NCBI GenBank assembly: GCA_001548435.1
Contig: AP017308.1
Span: 62,001 to 126,000 of the forward strand
Source: Leptolyngbya sp. NIES-3755
Lineage (GTDB): Bacteria; Cyanobacteriota; Cyanobacteriia; Leptolyngbyales; Leptolyngbyaceae
DNA length: 64,000 bases
Reading direction: 5' to 3'
Below, one piece after another: positions 1 to 8,646 of this stretch. Position 1 is the first letter of the stretch; every line of letters begins with the position of its first letter. Below the pieces are notes generated by a model that had not been told where the DNA came from, made no database searches, and was given only the letters and a program-made list of their open reading frames with translations. A program made the translations under genes and the position numbers.

Positions 1-35
1 CCCGATAATGAGATAGGTCTTGAATCAGCGAAGAT

Positions 36-977
36 ATGCGATCGTATTCTCTAATTGCACCTGCCAAAATTAATCTCTATTTGCAAATTGTGGGTGATCG
101 TCCCGATGGATTCCACGAACTGATTATGGTGCTGCAAAGTATTGAACTGGCTGATCGAGTCACAGTACGATCGCGTTCGGTGGAAGGAATTCAAGTGCAT
201 TGCGATAACGCTGCGGTTCCAGTGGATCACACGAATTTGGCGTATCGAGCAGCAGAACTGATGATGCTCGAATTTCCAGAAGTTTATGCAAGATTTGGTG
301 GAGTCGAAATCGATTTGCAGAAACGAATTCCGATGGGTGCTGGATTGGCAGGCGGATCGAGTAATGCGGCTGCGGTTCTGGTTGGAATTGATCTGATGTG
401 GAGCTTAGGTTTGACGCAATCAGAACTGCAAGATTTGGGAGCAAAACTTGGATCAGATATTCCATTTTGCATCTCAGGAGGAACGGCGCTGGCAACTGGA
501 AGAGGCGAAAAACTTGCACCGTTAACCGGGTTAGATAGCTTCTATGTGGTGTTAGCTAAATATCGAGATTTGCCTGTTTCAACACCTTGGGCTTATCAAA
601 CTTATCGTAAAAACTTTGGTGAGACTTATCCGAAAACGTCACAGGAAATTGAAGCGAAAAAAGCTCGATCGAGAGAAATCCTGAATGCGATCGCACATCA
701 CGATTTCAAGCAAATCGGTCAGAATTTGCACAACGATTTAGAAAAAGTTGTTTTACCCGAATTCGAGAAAGTTCAACAGCTACGAGATCAGTTTGCTCGA
801 TTAAATCCAATTGGCACGATGATGTCTGGATCAGGCTCGACCGTGTTTGCATTAACAGAATCGCGATCGCAAGCTGAAGAAATTAAAAATGCAATGCGAT
901 CGAATATTCCTGACTCAGACCTCGATCTTTGGGTGACAAAACTTAGTCAGTGCGGCGTACATTTAGCAAATCATTAG
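36..977 (+). CDS. ispE: 4-diphosphocytidyl-2-C-methyl-D-erythritol kinase
   Basis: This is a GHMP-family kinase of the MEP isoprenoid pathway. It phosphorylates the 2-hydroxyl of CDP-methylerythritol using ATP in the cytosol. The N-terminal APAKINLYL stretch (residues 8-16), the glycine/serine-rich ATP loop PMGAGLAGGSSN (99-110) and the GSDIPF active-site segment (139-144) are all present, and the 313-residue length is normal for the family. The ATG at 36 starts directly at the conserved N-terminus. The DUF3082 gene follows after 9 bases with a good AAGGA ribosome site, so the two probably form an operon that ends at the hairpin just downstream. Confidence 0.96.
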   Translation: MRSYSLIAPAKINLYLQIVGDRPDGFHELIMVLQSIELADRVTVRSRSVEGIQVHCDNAAVPVDHTNLAYRAAELMMLEFPEVYARFGGVEIDLQKRIPMGAGLAGGSSNAAAVLVGIDLMWSLGLTQSELQDLGAKLGSDIPFCISGGTALATGRGEKLAPLTGLDSFYVVLAKYRDLPVSTPWAYQTYRKNFGETYPKTSQEIEAKKARSREILNAIAHHDFKQIGQNLHNDLEKVVLPEFEKVQQLRDQFARLNPIGTMMSGSGSTVFALTESRSQAEEIKNAMRSNIPDSDLDLWVTKLSQCGVHLANH

Positions 978-986
978 AAGGAAAAT

Positions 987-1295
987 ATGTCAGATTCTCC
1001 TAAAACTGAAACAAATCAAATGCCAACTCCATTGCGCTGTTTTATTGGTGCAATTTTGGCAGGGATTATGGCTTATGGACTTTACAACATGACGAGCGCG
1101 ATCGGGCTTTCATTCGCAACAAAACCGATTCAGGCTGATAGTTTAGTTGTTTACCGAATTTCTTCTGCGGTTAGAACTTTGGTGGTTGGAATGAGTGCGA
1201 TGGGTACGGGAATTTTTGGACTTGCCACACTTGGATTATTTGGATTAGGAGTTCAATTGATTTTTCAAAAACCTGAGAATCAATCTGAAAAATAG
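987..1295 (+). CDS. DUF3082 family small membrane protein
   Basis: A 102-residue protein with two predicted membrane segments, about residues 17-43 and 65-93, separated by a short loop. It resembles the DUF3082 proteins that follow ispE in many cyanobacteria. The function is unknown. The start ATG is preceded by AGAAGGAAAAT, a clear ribosome-binding site, and lies 9 bases after the ispE stop, which indicates co-transcription. The family call is from recall of the pattern and is fairly secure; no role is proposed. Confidence 0.8.
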   Translation: MSDSPKTETNQMPTPLRCFIGAILAGIMAYGLYNMTSAIGLSFATKPIQADSLVVYRISSAVRTLVVGMSAMGTGIFGLATLGLFGLGVQLIFQKPENQSEK

Positions 1296-1330
1296 TCCCA
1301 ACTCCGAATTTGCCAGAATTGGGACTTTTT
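1294..1330 (+). terminator. Rho-independent terminator after ispE operon
   Basis: An 8-bp perfect stem, AGTCCCAA (1294-1301) paired with TTGGGACT (1319-1326), is followed by a run of T (1326-1330). It overlaps the stop codon of the DUF3082 gene and ends just before the convergent ilvD stop. Confidence 0.85.
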
Positions 1331-1334
1331 GACA

Positions 1335-3020
1335 TTAATCCAAACCTCGATCGGTGACTGCACCCAAGCTACTCGAAGAAACCAGTTTGGCATATTTCGC
1401 CAAAACGCCTCTGGTATATCTCGGTGCAGGAGGTTGCCACGCAGCCCGACGCTTTTCTAATTCTTCTTCGGGCACATTCAATTGCAGCAAGCGGGCGTGA
1501 GCATCGATCGTAATTTCATCGCCTTCTTGCACTAATGCGATCGTTCCTCCAACAAAAGCTTCTGGTGCAACGTGACCGACCACCATTCCGTATGTTCCAC
1601 CAGAGAACCGCCCATCGGTGATTAATCCAACCGAATCGCCTAATCCTGCACCAATAATTGCAGAAGTTGGAGCCAGCATTTCCCGCATTCCCGGACCGCC
1701 TTTTGGTCCTTCATAACGAATCACGAGGACATCACCTGCATTGATCTTGTTTGCCAAAATCGCAGTTAAACAGTCTTCCTCAGATTCAAACACTCGTGCA
1801 GGTCCCGTAATCTTCGGATTCTTCACGCCTGTGATTTTCGCGACTGATCCTTCAAGTGCTAGATTCCCTTTCAGAATCGCCAAGTGTCCAGTCGCGTACA
1901 TCGGATTGTTCCAAGGACGAATCACATCTTGATCGGCTCTCGGTTCTTCAGGAATATCTTTGAGCCGTTCCTCGATCGTTTCCCCAGTAACAGTTAAACA
2001 ATCGCCGTGAATCAATCCATGTGCTAACAGCATTTTCATCACCTGCGGAATTCCGCCTGCTCGGTGTAAATCTGTTGCCACATAGCGCCCCGACGGTTTG
2101 AGATCGCACAAGACTGGAACCCGTTCGCGAATCACTTCAAAATCATCGATCGTTAAAGGAACACCCGCAGAATGTGCGATCGCTAAAAAGTGCAATACCG
2201 CATTCGTCGATCCGCCAACCGCCATAATGACCGAAATTGCATTCTCGATCGACTTCCGAGTAATAATGTCACGCGGCAGAATCTGATTCCGAATCGCCTC
2301 GACTAAAACTTTTCCAGCGAGTGCCGTATTCTCCGCTTTCTCAGGATCAACAGCGGACATCGTTGAGGAATACATCAAACTCATGCCCATCGCTTCAAAT
2401 GCAGAGGACATTGTATTTGCGGTAAACATTCCCCCACAGGAACCCGCACCCGGACAAGCACTTCGCTCGACCGCATACAGCATCGACTCTTCGATTCGAC
2501 CTGCGCTGTACTGTCCAACCGCTTCAAACGAACTGACAACCGTTAAATCTTGCCCGTCCAAATGTCCCGGTTTAATCGTGCCACCGTAGACGAAAACCGC
2601 CGGAATATTCATCCGAGCCATTGCGATCATTGCTCCCGGCATATTCTTATCGCAACCGCCGATCGCTAAAACTCCGTCCATACTCTGAGCATTACAGGCA
2701 GTCTCGATCGAATCTGCAATCACATCTCGCGACACGAGCGAATACTTCATGCCCTCGGTTCCCATCGAGATCCCATCGCTCACCGTAATCGTGCCAAATA
2801 TCTGAGGCATTCCACCTGCTGCTCGAATTCCAGTTTCGGCTTCGGTTGCGAGCGGTGCAATCCCCATGTTGCAGGGAGTAATCGTACTGTGAGCGCTGGC
2901 AACACCGACAATCGGCTTGGTGAAATCGTTATCGCTAAATCCGACAGCACGTAACATTGCGCGATTAGGAGAGCGCTGAACGCCTTGTGTAATGGCTTGA
3001 CTTCTTAGATTTTCGGGCAT
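1335..3020 (-). CDS. ilvD: Dihydroxy-acid dehydratase
   Basis: IlvD dehydrates 2,3-dihydroxy-isovalerate and -methylvalerate to the 2-keto acids in valine, isoleucine and leucine biosynthesis. It carries an iron-sulfur cluster. The conserved cysteines sit in [15 protein letters not shown] and [14 protein letters not shown], and the C-terminal half has the usual GRFSGGTYG motif. The open frame extends to 3056, but the ATG at 3020 ([12 protein letters not shown]) matches the usual cyanobacterial N-terminus, gives 561 residues and leaves a regulatory gap to the divergent LysR gene, so it is preferred. The divergent regulator may control it, although this is inferred from arrangement alone. Confidence 0.96.
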   Translation of the reverse strand: MPENLRSQAITQGVQRSPNRAMLRAVGFSDNDFTKPIVGVASAHSTITPCNMGIAPLATEAETGIRAAGGMPQIFGTITVSDGISMGTEGMKYSLVSRDVIADSIETACNAQSMDGVLAIGGCDKNMPGAMIAMARMNIPAVFVYGGTIKPGHLDGQDLTVVSSFEAVGQYSAGRIEESMLYAVERSACPGAGSCGGMFTANTMSSAFEAMGMSLMYSSTMSAVDPEKAENTALAGKVLVEAIRNQILPRDIITRKSIENAISVIMAVGGSTNAVLHFLAIAHSAGVPLTIDDFEVIRERVPVLCDLKPSGRYVATDLHRAGGIPQVMKMLLAHGLIHGDCLTVTGETIEERLKDIPEEPRADQDVIRPWNNPMYATGHLAILKGNLALEGSVAKITGVKNPKITGPARVFESEEDCLTAILANKINAGDVLVIRYEGPKGGPGMREMLAPTSAIIGAGLGDSVGLITDGRFSGGTYGMVVGHVAPEAFVGGTIALVQEGDEITIDAHARLLQLNVPEEELEKRRAAWQPPAPRYTRGVLAKYAKLVSSSSLGAVTDRGLD

Positions 3021-3058
3021 GGTAGTTCTCGCTCTCGTTGGATAGGCGTGATTCATTC

Positions 3059-3098
3059 ATATTGGAGTATAGAGAGCCGCTTTGTGCATGTCCAATAT
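3059..3098. promoter_or_regulatory. Inverted repeat between ilvD and lysR-type gene
   Basis: ATATTGGA (3059-3066) and TCCAATAT (3091-3098) form a perfect 8-bp inverted repeat separated by 24 bases in the short divergent spacer. Such dyads are common targets of LysR-type regulators that control their divergent neighbour, but the spacing is wider than a single T-N11-A box. It could bind two half-sites or another protein. Confidence 0.45.
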
Positions 3099-3136
3099 AT
3101 GTTTTGATTGTTTTAAGACGGGAAACATATCAAACA

Positions 3137-4057
3137 ATGGAACTACGTCACCTGCGTTATTTTGTGGCGGTTGCGGAAGAACTTCACTTCAATCGTGCTG
3201 CTGAGCGACTACACATCGCTCAACCTCCTCTGAGCCAACAAATCAAACATCTGGAAACGGAATTAGGAGTCGAATTGTTTCACCGCCGCACAAAGCGACA
3301 AGTTCAACTCACCGAGGCGGGGCAAGTTTTATTGCAGGCAGCTTACCGGATTCTGGCGCAGTTAGACCAAGCCGTTTACGATACTCAACAGGTCGGCAAA
3401 GGTGAAACTGGAACGTTGTCGATCGGGTTTACCAGTTCTGTGGTTTACGATGTCTTGCCTGCGATTTTGTACCAGTTTCGCCAACGATTTCCACGAGTCG
3501 ATCTGGTTTTACAGGAGTTGACGACGACTCAGCAGGAAGACGCTTTATACAACCATCGAATTGAAGTTGGCTTTTGTCATCCCCCGCTGAAAGACAATCG
3601 CCTGCAATTAGAATACATTTTGCAAGAGTCGCTGGTGGTGGCATTACCTGAGACGCATCCACTCGCAGACGAAGCCACGATTTCATTACGATCGCTTGCC
3701 AATGAATCGTTTATCTTATTTCCGCGCTCTCTCGGACCTGGACTTTACGATCAAATTATTAGTTTTTGCGAACAAGCGGACTTTAGACCGAAAGTGATGC
3801 AGGAAGCGATTCAGATGCAAACGATCATTGGCTTAATCTCCGCAGAGATGGGAATTGCTTTGGTTCCTGCTTCACTCCAAAATTTGCAGCGAGTTGGGGT
3901 TGTCTACAAACCGCTACAACCTGCAACCCCTCAAGTTGAAACAGCAATGGTCTGGCGATCGGAGGCTACGTCGTCTGTTCTACGCGAATTTCTTAAAGTG
4001 GTTCGGCAGTATGTGAATGAACGAAATGATCAGCCAGAATCTACCAGCGTTGTTTAG
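3137..4057 (+). CDS. LysR-family transcriptional regulator
   Basis: A 306-residue LysR regulator. The N-terminal winged helix-turn-helix is clear (MELRHLRYFVAVAEELHFNR, then AAERLHIAQPPLSQQIKHLE), followed by a type 2 periplasmic-binding-like effector domain from about residue 90. The frame is open upstream to 3038, but the ATG at 3137 starts exactly at the domain and is chosen here. It resembles the CatR/BenM/AlsR-like branch. The divergent ilvD and the dyad between them suggest that it regulates branched-chain amino acid synthesis or itself; the ligand is unknown. Its last 17 bases overlap the convergent rhomboid gene. Confidence 0.9.
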   Translation: MELRHLRYFVAVAEELHFNRAAERLHIAQPPLSQQIKHLETELGVELFHRRTKRQVQLTEAGQVLLQAAYRILAQLDQAVYDTQQVGKGETGTLSIGFTSSVVYDVLPAILYQFRQRFPRVDLVLQELTTTQQEDALYNHRIEVGFCHPPLKDNRLQLEYILQESLVVALPETHPLADEATISLRSLANESFILFPRSLGPGLYDQIISFCEQADFRPKVMQEAIQMQTIIGLISAEMGIALVPASLQNLQRVGVVYKPLQPATPQVETAMVWRSEATSSVLREFLKVVRQYVNERNDQPESTSVV

Positions 4058-4661
4058 AAATCTGACGGGCTGCAAAAATTCCACCCAAGAATCCAAATAA
4101 GTGTCCTTCCCAAGAGATGCCAAATTGTCCGGGCAATACACCCCAAATGATTCCACCGTAGAGCAAACCGACTGCTAGTGACATTGCGATCGACAAGGCA
4201 CTCCGCTCAAAATAAGCCCGCGATAAGAGAAATCCGAAATAGCCAAAAATCACGCCACTCGCGCCAATATGCAATCCCTGTGCGCCGAGTAGCCATACTC
4301 CAAGTCCACTCAACACCGTTACAAGCGCGGTTACTTTAAAGAACTCTGGAATGCCGCGCAGCATCACGAACCAGCCCATCACAATAAAAGGGATCGTATT
4401 GCTGATTAAGTGGCGAAAATCGCGATGGAGAAACGGTGCTAAGAAAACACCCCGCAACCCAACAAAGTTACGAGGATAAATTCCGAGATAATTCAGTCTG
4501 CCACCGAGGGCAAGATCGACCACTTCGACAATCCACATGATCCCAACGAGTGTGCCGAGAATTGCAATGTGGGCTTTGATTTCGTCTCCGATGCCGTTCG
4601 GATCGTTGGGATCACGTCGCTTCATGACTGGTTTTTGTTGAAAGTAATCCTGTTGTAACAC
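4041..4661 (-). CDS. Rhomboid-family intramembrane serine protease
   Basis: A 206-residue membrane protein with about six transmembrane segments. The catalytic serine is in GASG (Ser135) and the catalytic histidine in WEGHLFGFLGG (His187). The RHLISN segment (His84, Asn88) supplies the usual oxyanion-region residues. The family cleaves transmembrane helices of membrane substrates. It lies 14 bases downstream of htpX on the same strand, so the two make a membrane-proteolysis operon. The ATG at 4661 or the Met at residue 13 (4625) may be the start; neither removes the domain. Confidence 0.88.
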   Translation of the reverse strand: MLQQDYFQQKPVMKRRDPNDPNGIGDEIKAHIAILGTLVGIMWIVEVVDLALGGRLNYLGIYPRNFVGLRGVFLAPFLHRDFRHLISNTIPFIVMGWFVMLRGIPEFFKVTALVTVLSGLGVWLLGAQGLHIGASGVIFGYFGFLLSRAYFERSALSIAMSLAVGLLYGGIIWGVLPGQFGISWEGHLFGFLGGIFAARQISKQRW

Positions 4662-4675
4662 AGAGATCTAGGCGG

Positions 4676-5557
4676 TTAGGATGCGACTGCGGCTGTTTGT
4701 GGTTGTTGCGCCAGTTCCATCAATCGGCGAATCCGTTCTTCGGTTGGGGGATGTGTCCGAAATAGCGATTGCAAGCCTTGTGTAGAAATCGGATTCACGA
4801 TCAAGAGCGGGGAAAGTGCAGGGTTGCCATTCATTGGAATTTGATGTCCGATCGATTCTAATTTCTCTAGCGCACTCGCCAACGCTAACGGGTTTCCGGT
4901 AATTTCTGCTGATCCTTGGTCGGCTGCAAATTCACGAGTCCGAGAAATCGCAAACTGAATTAATCCCGCAGATAATGGAGCCAGAACAATCAGAAATAAG
5001 AGACCCAAAGGATTTCCACCGCGCCGATTGTCTCGATAAACCGGACCATACAATGCTCCAAAGGTCAGGATTCGACCGAGAAACGTAATTGCACCTGCGA
5101 TCGTTCCTGCAACGGCTTGCGTTAACGTATCGCGATTCTTAACATGCGTTAATTCGTGAGCCAAAACGCCTTCTAATTCTTCAGTAGACAGCAATTCGAT
5201 AATTCCTTGAGTGACTGCGACTGCTGCATGATCTGGATCGCGTCCGGTCGCAAACGCATTCGGAGATTTGGTTGGAACCAGGAAAACTCGCGGCATTGGA
5301 ATTTCGGCTCGATCGCATAATCGCTGTACCATGTCGAACAATTCAGGCGCTTGAGAACGCTCGATCGGTTGTGCCGCATACGAAGCAAGAGCCACCTGAT
5401 CCGAGTAGTACCACGAACCTAAACTGCTGAATGCTGCAAAAATAAGTCCTAGAATAAGACCTTGTTCGTTACCAACGAGATAGTATCCGGCAAGTACAAA
5501 AATCCCGCTCAAGAGTCCGAGCAGTGCCGCTGTTCTAATCTGATTTCCACCAAACAT
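4676..5557 (-). CDS. htpX: HtpX-type M48 zinc metalloprotease
   Basis: An integral membrane zinc endopeptidase of the M48B family, which takes part in quality control of damaged membrane proteins. Two N-terminal membrane segments (about residues 8-50) precede the HELTH zinc motif at 134-138. Two more membrane segments follow it, with a downstream EFAADQG that supplies the third zinc ligand. The 293-residue length is typical. It is the first gene of a pair with the rhomboid protease. Confidence 0.93.
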   Translation of the reverse strand: MFGGNQIRTAALLGLLSGIFVLAGYYLVGNEQGLILGLIFAAFSSLGSWYYSDQVALASYAAQPIERSQAPELFDMVQRLCDRAEIPMPRVFLVPTKSPNAFATGRDPDHAAVAVTQGIIELLSTEELEGVLAHELTHVKNRDTLTQAVAGTIAGAITFLGRILTFGALYGPVYRDNRRGGNPLGLLFLIVLAPLSAGLIQFAISRTREFAADQGSAEITGNPLALASALEKLESIGHQIPMNGNPALSPLLIVNPISTQGLQSLFRTHPPTEERIRRLMELAQQPQTAAVAS

Positions 5558-5663
5558 ATCAATTAATTACGTTTAATGTGCGCTCTGATTATCGAATTTT
5601 GGCTGGTGATTGGACTCTATCAAGTGATTGAATCCCTGTTGTTCTAGAGGATGAATTCTAACA

Positions 5664-6506
5664 ATGACCTTTCGGATCGGTTGTGCAATTTGGGCGTATA
5701 AACCGTGGGTGGGCGATCTGTTTCCGCCGAAAAGTAAACCGAGTGATTTTCTCAATCTGTATAGTCGGCGGTTTACTTGTGTTGAGGGCAATACGACGTT
5801 TTATTCGATTCCCGATCGCAAAATGGTCGATCGCTGGAAGTCCGAAACGCCATCCGGTTTCAAGTTCTGCCCTAAACTCCCGAAAACACTAACGCACTCT
5901 GGAAAGCTTGCCGCTTCAATTTCTGGAGCCTTGGAATTTTTAGAATTGATGCAGCGATTAGACGATCGCTTAGGAGTCATATTCGCGCAATTGCCCCCGA
6001 AGTACAGTCCTGCAAATTTCAATGATTTAGAAACGTTCTTACGCGGTTGGAAAGGTGCAGAGTTAGCGTTAGAAGTTCGACATCAGGAATGGTTTAAAGA
6101 ACCATATCGTACACAGTTAAATGAACTATTGAAAGAATTAAACATTGGTCGTGTTCTGCTCGATACTCGTCCGATTTATGAGTGTGACGACGATCCACAA
6201 TTAGAAAGTGAACGCAAAAAGCCGAGAGTGCCACTACAACCGGATATTACTGCACCGTTTAGCTTAGTTCGATATATTAGCCATCCGGATATTAATCAAG
6301 TGTATTTAGAAGAATGGGTGAAATGGATCGATCGAACTTTACAACAAGGAACTGAAGTTTATTTTTTCGTGCATTGTCCCGTGGAAGAGCGATCGCCCAA
6401 AAATGCTCGTGATTTCCAGCAACTTCTCGAACAGGCATCGATTTCAGTTCCTTCTTTACCTTGGAATGAGCTTGAACCGCCCGCTTCGCAGATGAGTTTG
6501 TTCTGA
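5664..6506 (+). CDS. DUF72 (YecE-like) protein
   Basis: A 280-residue protein that begins with the typical DUF72 sequence FRIGCAIWAYKPWVGDLFP and continues as a predicted TIM barrel, with EVRHQEWF near the middle and YFFVHCPVEERSP near the end. The family is widespread; its biochemical role is not established. It is divergent from htpX, and no operon partner is visible. Confidence 0.88.
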   Translation: MTFRIGCAIWAYKPWVGDLFPPKSKPSDFLNLYSRRFTCVEGNTTFYSIPDRKMVDRWKSETPSGFKFCPKLPKTLTHSGKLAASISGALEFLELMQRLDDRLGVIFAQLPPKYSPANFNDLETFLRGWKGAELALEVRHQEWFKEPYRTQLNELLKELNIGRVLLDTRPIYECDDDPQLESERKKPRVPLQPDITAPFSLVRYISHPDINQVYLEEWVKWIDRTLQQGTEVYFFVHCPVEERSPKNARDFQQLLEQASISVPSLPWNELEPPASQMSLF

Positions 6507-6510
6507 GAAT

Positions 6511-6532
6511 AAAAAAGGGGCAAAACGCCCCC
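6511..6532 (-). terminator. Rho-independent terminator of the ComFB-family gene
   Basis: GGGGC (6517-6521) pairs with GCCCC (6527-6531). On the minus strand the stem is followed by a T run (complement of 6511-6516). It lies about 30 bases past the stop of the gene ending at 6562. It would also separate that gene from the convergent DUF72 gene. Confidence 0.8.
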
Positions 6533-6561
6533 AAAGTTCATCAAGCTTTTTATCAAAATTC

Positions 6562-7107
6562 CTATCGACGCGGCTCCGGCTCGAAACTCGGTGCATACGC
6601 CTGTAAAAGACTGCTAACCTGGGTAAGAATTTCGTCCTTCGAGCTTTTTCCAATAATTTGCCGTTCTGGGAAGAAATCGGGCTTGTCCAAGTTTTTCGCG
6701 ATCGCTTCTCCGACTCGTTGCGAAATCACACCCTGCAAGCCTTCTTTCGCGTGTTGTCGCTGATAATTCGCGCCTTCCTCAGTGGTCGCATACAACGGCG
6801 GTAGACGGTTCAGTGCATACGCAGCAATATCCCCTAAATCTAGAGTTCGATCGCTGGTCGCTTCAATTTCTGCTACTCGTGCGATCGCTTCAGTCAGCAC
6901 CAATTCTTCCATCACATTGATGAACTGTTTCCGAGGAACAGCCACCACTTCACCCGTGAGCAACGCTCCCATCAATCGATCGAGCGCCATGTATTCCTCG
7001 ATCGACAATTCCGAGGCAGTATCGCAGATGCGCCCTACTTCGGCTTCCATCGCTGGTGTCAAATAGCCATCTTGAAGGGCTTGATCAACGATCTTTTCAA
7101 TGCTCAT
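6562..7107 (-). CDS. ComFB-family protein
   Basis: A 181-residue protein whose middle part, KQFINVMEELVLTEA followed by DLGDIAAYALNRLPPLYATTEEG, is the late-competence ComFB domain (about residues 58-125). An N-terminal helical extension and a C-terminal tail flank it. Cyanobacterial ComFB-domain proteins have been described as cyclic dinucleotide receptors, so a second-messenger binding role is plausible but not shown here. It is monocistronic, with its own terminator. Confidence 0.85.
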   Translation of the reverse strand: MSIEKIVDQALQDGYLTPAMEAEVGRICDTASELSIEEYMALDRLMGALLTGEVVAVPRKQFINVMEELVLTEAIARVAEIEATSDRTLDLGDIAAYALNRLPPLYATTEEGANYQRQHAKEGLQGVISQRVGEAIAKNLDKPDFFPERQIIGKSSKDEILTQVSSLLQAYAPSFEPEPRR

Positions 7108-7455
7108 ATCGCCTCTTTCAACTCCATCGCAGCAGATAGTTTATAGATAACCCCGACATCATTTTGCCCTAGTTTGCGTGTCCAAGAACACTTTGATTAA
7201 ACCTTTGTTAATGCAGGACAGAAATCGAGCACATTGATTTTGTCCTTTGTTTGTAACAGTTTGGGGCAAATGCCGATTCGCGTCAATGTTGTATCACACG
7301 GAGTTTGTTTTGTAGCATTAAATTCTATAGGCTTCAAATTAAGATGAAAATTCTGCTTTGAGTCGTTCAATTTGGCAACTTTAAGCAAGGGTGAACGAAA
7401 GGACGCAAACCGAGTACAGTGAAACATACCGCACGGTAAAAGGGCATTGGGAGCG
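7108..7455. other. Divergent intergenic region, no gene seen
   Basis: This AT-rich spacer of about 350 bases separates the divergent ComFB-family gene and a glycosyltransferase gene. I find no convincing ORF or tRNA. It should hold both promoters; TTCTATAGG near 7323-7331 is a possible -10 element for the rightward gene, but no good -35 partner is evident. Confidence 0.4.
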
Positions 7456-8643
7456 ATGAAGATTTTGGTGCTGACTTGGGAATTTCCACCTCGGATCGTG
7501 GGCGGGATTGCTCGCCACGTCGGAGAACTTTACCCGGAGTTGGTCAAATTGGGGCATCAGATTCAATTAATCACGGTGGAGTTTGGACAGGCTCCGCACT
7601 ATGAAGTGGTGGACGGGGTAGAAGTTCATCGCGTTGCGGTTCCCAAGCATGAAGACTTTTTCCAGTGGGTCTGTGCGATGAACGACAGCATGGGACAGCA
7701 TGGCGGGAAGTTGATGCTGGAAGAAGGTGGAATTGATGTGATTCACGCCCATGATTGGCTGGTTGGCGATGCTGCGATCGCGCTCAAACATCATTTCAAA
7801 GTGCCGTTGGTGGCAACGATTCACGCCACTGAACACGGGCGACATGGCGGAATTTTCAATCCAACTCAGCAATATATTCATGCCAAAGAGCGGGTCTTAA
7901 CGCATGAAGCTTGGCGCGTGATTGTCTGTACGAATTTCATGCGGCGAGAAGTGGAGCAAACCCTGGATACGCCTTGGGACAAAATTGATGTGGTTTATAA
8001 CGGGATTCGGCGCGAGAAAAAACAGCTTGATCCGGACTTTGACTATTGGGCATTTCGTCGTCGGTTTGCGCTAGATGACGAAAAGATCGTGTATTACGTT
8101 GGCAGAATGACGTATGAAAAAGGCGTTTCAGGTCTGATTCAAGCGGCTCCAAAGATCTTGCACGAAATGGATCAGCACGTAAAATTCGTTTTTATTGGTG
8201 GCGGACATACTGAACATCTCAAACAGCAGGCACGAGAGTTAGGAATTTGGGATCGGTGTTTCTTTGCTGGATTTATGCCCGATCGAGATCTCGATCGCTT
8301 TCAAACGATCGCGGATTGCGCGGTTTTTCCAAGCCTATACGAACCGTTTGGAATCGTGGCACTCGAAAGCTTTGCGGCAAGAGTTCCGGTCGTGGTTTCT
8401 GATGCGGGCGGATTCCCCGAAGTGGTGCGACATGGCAGAACTGGAATTGTGACTTGGGTGAACAATCCAGAATCCGTCGCTTGGGGAATTTTGGAAGTTT
8501 TGAAGCGTCCGGATTTTGCTCGATCGCTGGTCAATAACGCTTATGAAGATCTCTCTCGACGATTTGACTGGTTCAAACTGGCACAACAAACTGAAGCCGT
8601 TTATGGACGAGTTCTACACGAACGAGCAGGAGTGGATTGGTAG
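7456..8643 (+). CDS. GT4-family glycosyltransferase
   Basis: A GT-B fold glycosyltransferase of family 4. The N-terminal Rossmann half begins MKILVLTWEFPPRIVGGIARH, with the GGIARHV glycine loop typical of the family. The C-terminal half carries YVGRMTYEKG and the E-x7-E donor-binding motif EPFGIVALE. The frame starts at a TTG at 7447, but the ATG at 7456 matches the conserved N-terminus. The donor and acceptor are unknown. It is the first gene of a polysaccharide cluster, convergent with the flippase gene only 3 bases away. Confidence 0.9.
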   Translation: MKILVLTWEFPPRIVGGIARHVGELYPELVKLGHQIQLITVEFGQAPHYEVVDGVEVHRVAVPKHEDFFQWVCAMNDSMGQHGGKLMLEEGGIDVIHAHDWLVGDAAIALKHHFKVPLVATIHATEHGRHGGIFNPTQQYIHAKERVLTHEAWRVIVCTNFMRREVEQTLDTPWDKIDVVYNGIRREKKQLDPDFDYWAFRRRFALDDEKIVYYVGRMTYEKGVSGLIQAAPKILHEMDQHVKFVFIGGGHTEHLKQQARELGIWDRCFFAGFMPDRDLDRFQTIADCAVFPSLYEPFGIVALESFAARVPVVVSDAGGFPEVVRHGRTGIVTWVNNPESVAWGILEVLKRPDFARSLVNNAYEDLSRRFDWFKLAQQTEAVYGRVLHERAGVDW

Positions 8644-8646
8644 ACT

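Noticed and set aside
1-54. Open frame CCC GAT AAT ... TAA at the left edge that could be the tail of an upstream gene
   Set aside because: Only 17 codons are visible and they do not match a recognised C-terminus (rsmA is often upstream of ispE but could not be confirmed).
160-519. Minus-strand 119-codon ORF within ispE
   Set aside because: It is antisense to a well-supported enzyme gene and has no recognisable domain.
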